Positions 5,425-10,176 of a stretch of DNA of 10,176 nt are shown one piece after another. This DNA comes from Spartobacteria bacterium. GTDB taxonomy: Bacteria; Verrucomicrobiota; Verrucomicrobiia; Chthoniobacterales; UBA10450. A program made the position numbers and the translations under genes. The notes beneath the pieces were generated by a model, which ran no database searches, had not been told where the DNA came from, and saw only the letters and a program-made list of their open reading frames with translations. The stretch's first letter is position 1, and each line of letters starts with the position of its first letter. The stretch is from contig DMCG01000124.1 of assembly GCA_003445855.1 (NCBI GenBank), forward strand, positions 1-10,176, written 5' to 3'.

Positions 5425-6546
5425 ATGAAAAAGCCCGATATTAGAAACATTCTCGTCCCGATCGATTTCTCGAGGCTGTCCAGGCCAGCAATCGACACTG
5501 CCAAAGGCTTGGCGCGAAAGTTCGACGCTAAGGTCCATCTAGCGCATGTACACGAATTTTATTACCCGGCGGGTTTCATAGCGCCGGCGGCACCGGTGCC
5601 GATGTCGATCATCACGTATCGTGCCAATGCGGCGCCGCGACGGGCCCGCGACCTCAAAGCGCTGGCCAAGAGACATGGTTTACCCACCGAAAACTGTCAC
5701 GTCCTGAGCGGCACGCCTACATTCAATGAGATCTGCAATCTCGCACGGACGATCCCTGCCGATTTGATCGTCATGCCCACGCACGGCTTTACCGGGATCA
5801 CACATTTTTTTGAGGGGAGCACCGCGGAACGCATCGTGCAGCATTCGCCTTGTCCAGTGTTGGTCGCACGAAAGCGAGAAAAAAAGTCGAGCCGAGTTGC
5901 GTCAAACGGAAAAGCGAGCGGCAGCATTAATACCATCCTTGTTCCGGTCGATTCTTCCCAATCTTCGTTCCAGGCGCTCGAATACGCGATCGAGTTTGCC
6001 GAGCGTGTTGCCGCGAAGCTGATCATTTTTCACGCGGTGCATTTTGGTTACGCATTCACCGCCGATGGCTACGGCATGTACGATCTTTCCATCTTAATAG
6101 AAGCCGCGCGTAAGGACGCCGAACGTCAGATGGAAAAATTTGTGCGACTCGCGAAATTCCGAGGGGTAAAGTTCGAAACCGCCGTCAAAGTCGGGCCGCC
6201 TGTTTCAGAGATTTGCGCATTTGCTGAACAACGCGATGTCGATCTGATCATCACGGCCACGCATGGGCGAACCGGCTTTAAGCATCTGTTAATCGGCAGC
6301 GTGGCGGAACAGGTTGTACGCTACGCGCGCCGACCGGTGCTGGTCGTGCCGTCCCATCCGGAAGTGAGAGCGGCGAGATTAACCCGTGGAACTCGACGCG
6401 CTCAACAATCAACGGGTCGGCGTGCAAAGAGCCAAGCGTTGCTGATTTCAACCGAGAGGTTGACGAAAAGAAATCGAAAGCTGGTCGCGCATCAATTTCC
6501 CGAACGGCGCAAGACAAACAAGTTCCGCGAATCGCATTCGTTCTGA
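5425..6546 (+). CDS. Tandem universal stress protein (two Usp domains) with long basic tail
   Basis: 373 residues. Usp domain 1 is about 5-150 (IRNILVPIDFSRLS, then LIVMPTHGFTGITHFFEGS, with an intact G-x9-GS loop). Domain 2 is about 168-309 (INTILVPVDSSQSS, then LIITATHGRTGFKHLLIGS, also intact). Two-domain USPs act as pseudo-dimers in the cytoplasm, and the HG...GS loops are those used for ATP binding in the family. Domain 1 carries ENCHVLSG (89-96), shared with the two downstream paralogues. In domain 2 the usual APCPV end is ARRPV. A 64-residue Lys/Arg-rich tail (310-373) follows and is absent from the paralogues. It ends KTNKFRESHSF and resembles the end of the receiver protein at 8689. 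ATG 5425 has GAAGA immediately upstream. The next gene starts 25 bases after the stop, so co-transcription is likely. Confidence 0.92.
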   Translation: MKKPDIRNILVPIDFSRLSRPAIDTAKGLARKFDAKVHLAHVHEFYYPAGFIAPAAPVPMSIITYRANAAPRRARDLKALAKRHGLPTENCHVLSGTPTFNEICNLARTIPADLIVMPTHGFTGITHFFEGSTAERIVQHSPCPVLVARKREKKSSRVASNGKASGSINTILVPVDSSQSSFQALEYAIEFAERVAAKLIIFHAVHFGYAFTADGYGMYDLSILIEAARKDAERQMEKFVRLAKFRGVKFETAVKVGPPVSEICAFAEQRDVDLIITATHGRTGFKHLLIGSVAEQVVRYARRPVLVVPSHPEVRAARLTRGTRRAQQSTGRRAKSQALLISTERLTKRNRKLVAHQFPERRKTNKFRESHSF

Positions 6547-6571
6547 TCGTTAGCGAGAGGCAAAACCACGT

Positions 6572-7561
6572 ATGCCACAGCGAACACTGTCAAAAAGACG
6601 CGCCGTCGAGGATTCTCTCGAAGAGTCGAGACCGGACGACAAACTCAACATTAGAATCGTGCTTGCGCCGATAGATCTTTCGGCGGCCTCGATGCACGCG
6701 CTTAATTACGCGATCCGGATAGCGGAGCGATTTCAAGCCGACCTGCATCTCGTGTACGTTCACGAGAACGGTCATGAGTTTTCGGCCGACGCTATGTCGC
6801 AGCTGCTGCACGAAAGCGCCGAGATGAGGACGGGTGTGCACATCCAGGGAAGCGAAGCGCAGGCCGGCCGGGCTAGCTTGATTCGAGCGGAAAACTGTCA
6901 CGTTCTGAGTGGCCGCGCATATCAGAAAGCATGTGACTTTGCGCGCGAACTCGCCGCGGACCTAATTGTTCTCGCGACACGCGGCCAAACCGGGATGGCG
7001 CGAGTCCTTCTCGGCAGCACGGCTGAACGCATCGTGCAATTCGCGCCTTGTCCGGTATTCGTGGCGCGACAGCGAAACGGGCCGGGGCAGACGAGTAGCG
7101 CGGGGATAAGTTCGACACAATTCGAATTCGCTCCGCGACGGATTCTCGTACCCGTAGATTTCTCCCAGTGTTCGCTCGCCGGCGTAAAGTACGCTGCGCT
7201 TTTTGCCAGGTCGTTCGATGCGAAACTTCATTTATTCCATGCGCTGTTCCCGCCCAATCCGGTGGTAATAGACCGATTGAGCGCGAATCTTTCCGGTGAG
7301 TTGGATGAAACGCGGCGCATGAACGCTCAGTTGGAAATGGAAGCGCTCATGCAGTTGGGATTTTTGCGCGGAGTGCAGTGCGAAACGGAGATCCGAACTG
7401 GATATGCGATTCAGGAAATCTGCGCCGAGATCGAGCGCGCGGATATCGATCTTGTTATCACTTCCACTCACGGCCAGACCGGAATGAAACATGCGCTTCT
7501 TGGCAGCGTCGCCGAGCACGTTGTGCGCTATGCAGAGTGCCCTGTGCTGGTCGTTCCATAA
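6572..7561 (+). CDS. Tandem universal stress protein (two Usp domains)
   Basis: 329 residues, paralogue of the genes at 5425 and 7654. A polar N-terminal extension (1-25) precedes Usp domain 1 (26-166: IRIVLAPIDLSAAS, then LIVLATRGQTGMARVLLGS). A linker of about 20 residues rich in Gly/Ser leads to domain 2 (188-329: RRILVPVDFSQCS, then LVITSTHGQTGMKHALLGS), ending exactly at CPVLVVP. In domain 1 the usual His of THG is Arg (TRG), but Gly residues of the loop and GS remain. Conserved features shared with the paralogues are ENCHVLSG in domain 1, and CETEI and EIC in domain 2. GAGAGG about 15 bases upstream is a possible, rather distant ribosome binding site. It sits in the middle of the USP series and is likely co-transcribed and co-translated with its neighbours. 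Confidence 0.92.
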   Translation: MPQRTLSKRRAVEDSLEESRPDDKLNIRIVLAPIDLSAASMHALNYAIRIAERFQADLHLVYVHENGHEFSADAMSQLLHESAEMRTGVHIQGSEAQAGRASLIRAENCHVLSGRAYQKACDFARELAADLIVLATRGQTGMARVLLGSTAERIVQFAPCPVFVARQRNGPGQTSSAGISSTQFEFAPRRILVPVDFSQCSLAGVKYAALFARSFDAKLHLFHALFPPNPVVIDRLSANLSGELDETRRMNAQLEMEALMQLGFLRGVQCETEIRTGYAIQEICAEIERADIDLVITSTHGQTGMKHALLGSVAEHVVRYAECPVLVVP

Positions 7562-7565
7562 GAAG

Positions 7566-7605
7566 GGGCGCACTCCGGTAAGAGCCAAGAAACGCCCGGT
7601 TTTTA
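7566..7605 (+). terminator. Weak hairpin plus T-run between the second and third tandem USP genes
   Basis: GGGCG (7566-7570) can pair with CGCCC (7593-7597), with an inner CTC/GAG pair. GG and five T residues follow (7600-7604). The loop is long and the stem short, so if it terminates at all it is partial, tuning expression of downstream genes. Confidence 0.25.
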
Positions 7606-7617
7606 GCAAAGCGCGCT

Positions 7618-7636
7618 GAGAGGGCTTGCCCATCTC
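7618..7636 (+). other. Hairpin just before the third tandem USP start
   Basis: GAGAGGG (7618-7624), loop CTTG, then CCC and, after one bulged A, TCTC (to 7636). It lies 17 bases before ATG 7654. The only Shine-Dalgarno-like bases near this start (GAGAGGG) are inside the stem, so the hairpin could limit translation. Confidence 0.3.
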
Positions 7637-7653
7637 TGAATTAATGTTTGGCC

Positions 7654-8682
7654 ATGAAGACGATGATTGAAGAAGGCGAACCACCAACAACTTCGCAGCA
7701 AACAGCAGCGAGTCGCGCCTCAAACCCGGTAGTGAAGCCGGCCGATCGCGAACAAGCGTTGCAGATCAAGACCATTCTTGTGCCACTGGATTTTTCGCGC
7801 GCCTCCATGCAGGTGCTTAAATATACGATCCCGCTCGCGGAAAAATTCAAAGCCGCCATTCATCTGGTTCATGTACAGCCTGCGGATGAGCTGACTGCAA
7901 TCTCACGCGCTGGACATTGGATGCTCAACTGCGCCGATGCGATTGCATTAATGCAAGACCGGCTGGCTGAAGTTCAGCGCAAACATGACGTTCGGTTCTG
8001 GCCGGACAACTGCCACGTTGTCTCAGGACGGCCGTTCGAGGAAATTTGCAAACTGGCCCGCGAAATCGAAGCTGATCTGATCGTTCTGCCGACGCGCGGC
8101 CATAGTGGACTGAAACACATTGTTCTCGGAAGCACGGCGGAACGCGTCGTGCGTTATGCGCCGTGTCCGGTGCTCGTCCCGAGGGGAAAGAAATACAAGG
8201 GCGCGATTTTGAACGGCGCATCAGCGGGTAAGTTCTCTCTCCGTAAGATTCTAGTTCCCGTAGATTTCTCGGAGTGCTCACTCGCGGGTGTTAATTATGC
8301 CGCGCGCCTGGCAAAACGCTTCGGAGCAAAAGTCTGCCTTTTTCATGCTATTTACCCGCATCACGATCTGATCATGGCCGATCGGATGTCTGGCAGGATC
8401 TTGTCGGTAATAGAACAGGTTCAGATCACCGCTCGGGCGCAGATGAGCGAGCTGAAACAGTTGAAATCTTTGCGTGGACTCGCATGCGAAACCGAAATTC
8501 AAGTCGGCTACCCGGTGGATCAAATCTGCGCTCACACGGGCTGGCCAGAAATCGATCTCGTTGTTACGGCGACACACGGCCGCACCGGATTCAAACATGC
8601 TTTGCTCGGCAGCGTGGCCGAGCATGTCGTGCGCTACGCCGAATGTCCGGTAATCATTGTCCCAAGCCGGGGCGGCACCTAA
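7654..8682 (+). CDS. Tandem universal stress protein (two Usp domains)
   Basis: 342 residues from ATG 7654. TTG 7648 is two codons earlier in frame and also possible. A polar, Thr/Ser/Ala-rich N-terminal extension of about 35 residues precedes Usp domain 1 (KTILVPLDFSRAS, then LIVLPTRGHSGLKHIVLGS). Domain 2 follows (RKILVPVDFSECS, then LVVTATHGRTGFKHALLGS) and ends CPVIIVPSRGGT. As in the 6572 gene, the domain 1 loop has TRG instead of THG. DNCHVVSGRPFEEIC in domain 1 and CETEIQVGYPVDQIC in domain 2 match the paralogues half for half. This shows that a fused two-domain gene was duplicated, rather than separate fusions having occurred. No clear free Shine-Dalgarno sequence is present. The stop is six bases before the receiver gene, implying a shared transcript. 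Confidence 0.92.
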   Translation: MKTMIEEGEPPTTSQQTAASRASNPVVKPADREQALQIKTILVPLDFSRASMQVLKYTIPLAEKFKAAIHLVHVQPADELTAISRAGHWMLNCADAIALMQDRLAEVQRKHDVRFWPDNCHVVSGRPFEEICKLAREIEADLIVLPTRGHSGLKHIVLGSTAERVVRYAPCPVLVPRGKKYKGAILNGASAGKFSLRKILVPVDFSECSLAGVNYAARLAKRFGAKVCLFHAIYPHHDLIMADRMSGRILSVIEQVQITARAQMSELKQLKSLRGLACETEIQVGYPVDQICAHTGWPEIDLVVTATHGRTGFKHALLGSVAEHVVRYAECPVIIVPSRGGT

Positions 8683-8688
8683 CACACC

Positions 8689-9228
8689 ATGAAAGAAAAC
8701 ATTGTCCTTTTAGTTGACGCCGATGGCGATTCTGAAGGCATCGTATCGGAAGCGGCGGCTCGCACCGGCCGCGATGTGCTACTGGCGAAGACGAGTCGGG
8801 ACGCGATTAGGATCTTAGGGGACCAAATGCGGCGCCTCGACATTGTTATTATTGATGTCGATCCAGGGGCGCATGGGCTTGCCCTACTTGAAGCGATCAG
8901 CGGCTGCGCTGAAAGACCGCCGATACTTGTCGTCACAGCGTTGGAAGAGACCTACATGAAACCGATCGCGGCCGAACACGGGGCCGCGGCCTGCCTTGGC
9001 AAACCGATCCGAATCGAAACGCTCAAGTCCGCGCTTGATGCGGTGTCGGCAAAGAGGTCGCAAATGTTAACGTGCGATCGATGGGGATTTTTAATCCCCT
9101 CACCCCTACACAAGAAATTGAATGTGAAGTCCAACTTTCGCGGCATCAGTGCGAAACTGAGTGCGATCACTACGAAGAAAGAGCGAAGCAAAGCCAACAA
9201 ATTCCGCAAAAGAGCATCCTCATCATGA
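8689..9228 (+). CDS. Stand-alone response-regulator receiver protein with basic C-terminal tail
   Basis: 179 residues. Residues 1-122 form a CheY-like receiver: LLVDADGD supplies acidic residues near the Mg site (Asp10, Asp12), the phospho-acceptor is probably Asp56 in IVIIDVDPG, Thr83 is in VVTALEE, and the invariant Lys105 is in CLGKPI. So it should accept phosphate from a histidine kinase, none of which is encoded here. The remaining 55 or so residues are not an HTH or enzyme domain. They are very rich in Lys/Arg and Ser and end SKANKFRKRASSS, similar to the tail of the tandem USP at 5425. A GGGGATT/AATCCCC hairpin lies in this tail region. The start is ATG 8689, six bases after the USP stop. 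Its own stop overlaps the ABC gene start by ATGA. It may act by protein contact, perhaps controlling the ATPase (inference). Confidence 0.8.
   Translation: MKENIVLLVDADGDSEGIVSEAAARTGRDVLLAKTSRDAIRILGDQMRRLDIVIIDVDPGAHGLALLEAISGCAERPPILVVTALEETYMKPIAAEHGAAACLGKPIRIETLKSALDAVSAKRSQMLTCDRWGFLIPSPLHKKLNVKSNFRGISAKLSAITTKKERSKANKFRKRASSS
9083..9099 (+). repeat. Perfect inverted repeat GGGGATT-TTT-AATCCCC
   Basis: A seven-base stem with a three-base loop lies inside the receiver gene, about 25 bases after the codons for the last receiver helix. No T-run follows, so it is not a terminator. It could pause ribosomes or mark a former gene end now read as a tail. Confidence 0.5.
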
Positions 9229-10064
9229 ACCAGGCGGAACCGGCTCTTGAAAAGATGGCTGCTCCCGAGCGTGCGGCCGGTTCCCATGTGGTCGAGTTGC
9301 GTAATTTGAGTTTGCGCTTCGGAGACAAGAAGGTTTTGGACGCCGTTTCTCTGTCTGTTGATCCACAAGAACGACTCATGATCATCGGCCTAAGCGGCGC
9401 CGGCAAAACGACAATTCTGCGCTTAATCGTGGGCATCTTATCTCCGACGGAAGGCTCGGTTTTCTTCAAACAACAGGACATTTCCCGCCTAACTCGACAC
9501 GGCCTTGAACAGATGCGAACTCGGATTGGAATGGTGTATCAGGATGCGGCGCTGCTCAGTTCGATTACGGTGCGTGAAAATCTGGCACTCCCATTACAGG
9601 AGCTGACCGAAAAAACTCCGGGCGAGATCGATAAGATCGTCGACGAGAAACTGGAGCTGGTCGAAATGGCCGGCGATGGCGGACTGATGCCATTCGAACT
9701 GAGCGGCGGCATGCGGAAACGCGTTGGGCTTGCTCGCGCGCTCGTGATGGAGCCGGAATTGATTCTCTTCGATGAGCCCACCGCCGGACTCGATCCCGTG
9801 GTTAGCTCTGTGATAGATCAACTTATTATCGGCCTCACGGAGCGATCAAAAGTGACTTCGATAATCGTCACACACTTAATGGACAGCGCATTCCGGCTCG
9901 CGACGCGTATGGCAATGCTGCACGAAGGGAAAATTATCGAAGAAGGCACGCCGGCGCGCATGAAACAATCGAAGAACCCGGTTCTGGTTCAGTTCCTAAG
10001 CGGCAGCGCGGAAGGCCCCATCTTCAAACGCAGCAAGTATCACATGCTCTCACCGGCTGACTAA
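9225..10064 (+). CDS. ABC transporter ATP-binding protein, MlaF-like
   Basis: 279 residues. The frame opens earlier (9072), but ATG 9225 fits best: it forms an ATGA overlap with the receiver stop and precedes the conserved VVELRNLSLRFGDKKVLDAV. Motifs visible are Walker A GLSGAGKTT (55-63), Q-loop Gln106 in YQDAALLSSITVRENLALPL, signature LSGGMRKR (159-166), Walker B LILFDEP (179-185) with Glu184, D-loop AGLD, and H-loop His217. The AALLSS...TVRENLALPL and LSGGMRKRVGLARAL pattern is that of the MlaF/Ttg2A group, which powers phospholipid transport between outer and inner membranes with MlaE, MlaD and MlaB. None of these partners lies here: upstream are USPs and the receiver, and downstream is an oppositely oriented gene. 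It either serves a permease encoded elsewhere or has a different partner. It should act on the cytoplasmic face of the inner membrane. Confidence 0.9.
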   Translation: MNQAEPALEKMAAPERAAGSHVVELRNLSLRFGDKKVLDAVSLSVDPQERLMIIGLSGAGKTTILRLIVGILSPTEGSVFFKQQDISRLTRHGLEQMRTRIGMVYQDAALLSSITVRENLALPLQELTEKTPGEIDKIVDEKLELVEMAGDGGLMPFELSGGMRKRVGLARALVMEPELILFDEPTAGLDPVVSSVIDQLIIGLTERSKVTSIIVTHLMDSAFRLATRMAMLHEGKIIEEGTPARMKQSKNPVLVQFLSGSAEGPIFKRSKYHMLSPAD

Positions 10065-10070
10065 AACCGC

Positions 10071-10176
10071 TCACGGCCTCCTGCGGCGGTGGCGAACAGT
10101 GAGCCAGGTTGCGACCACAATCGCGCCGATGAATGCAGCGGCCATGTCTTTTTGTGCATCCCAAATGTCGCCTTGA
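10071..10176 (-). CDS. C-terminal fragment of probable DUF2238 (YjdF-like) membrane protein
   Basis: The gene runs in from the right edge. Its last 34 codons are visible and end at TGA (10071-10073). They encode QGDIWDAQKDMAAAFIGAIV and then VATWLTVRHRRRRP: a GDxWDxQxDM motif, one final hydrophobic helix and an Arg-rich cytoplasmic end. As I recall, DUF2238 proteins such as E. coli YjdF finish with a similar G-D-x-W-D-x-Q-x-D-M followed by a last membrane helix. The call rests on this short segment only. It converges on the ABC gene with a six-base gap, and no clear terminator lies between them. Confidence 0.5.
   Translation of the reverse strand, partial: QGDIWDAQKDMAAAFIGAIVVATWLTVRHRRRRP

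Noticed and set aside
7232..7723. 163-codon minus-strand open frame across the end of the second and the start of the third tandem USP
   Set aside because: It is opposite conserved USP coding sequence and has no domain or start signal. It is a shadow of biased codon use.
9072..9224. Longer N-terminus for the ABC ATPase from 9072
   Set aside because: The extra 51 residues overlap the receiver gene in another frame and look unlike any ABC protein. ATG 9225 in the ATGA overlap fits better.
1..10176. CRISPR array, tRNA/rRNA genes, insertion sequences or phage genes
   Set aside because: No regularly spaced direct repeats, cloverleaf-type sequences, transposase or integrase motifs were seen on either strand.

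Overview
The window looks like chromosomal DNA from a free-living, mid-GC bacterium, probably a soil or freshwater one. Verrucomicrobiota is my best guess, based on gene flavour: weak or absent Shine-Dalgarno sequences on several genes, a PocR-type AraC regulator, and repeated two-domain universal stress proteins. Acidobacteriota or a proteobacterium cannot be excluded. I see no phage, plasmid, insertion sequence, CRISPR or RNA gene.

Left part, minus strand (2547 down to 37). This is a three-gene group. It starts with an ATP-type 6-phosphofructokinase, followed by an NRAMP-like metal transporter and a 44-residue single-span membrane protein. The transporter reading frame is cut by one in-frame amber codon (951-953) just before its sixth membrane helix, and the frame is unchanged on both sides. 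A 189-base divergent promoter region separates this group from the plus-strand genes.

Middle part, plus strand (2737-3998). A single-domain universal stress protein with an altered nucleotide-binding loop is followed by a 64-residue basic protein with an excellent ribosome binding site. That stop codon overlaps the start of a cyclic-nucleotide-binding-fold protein that has no DNA-binding domain.

Right part, plus strand (4112-10064). Seven genes look like one operon or two closely spaced ones: an AraC-family regulator with a PocR sensory domain, an 86-residue small membrane protein, three tandem (two-domain) universal stress proteins, a stand-alone receiver-domain protein with a basic tail, and an MlaF-like ABC ATPase. 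The last two overlap by ATGA. At the right edge the C-terminus of a probable DUF2238 (YjdF-like) membrane protein runs the opposite way.

Taken together this reads as a stress or energy-limitation island: seven USP domains in four genes, two small-ligand or phosphorylation sensors, a dedicated regulator and a glycolytic enzyme. No single gene is a wholly new family to me. The features most worth checking are the amber-split transporter, the orphan MlaF-like ATPase coupled to a receiver protein, the duplicated two-domain USPs with half-specific motif changes, and a short basic tail motif shared by a USP and the receiver protein.
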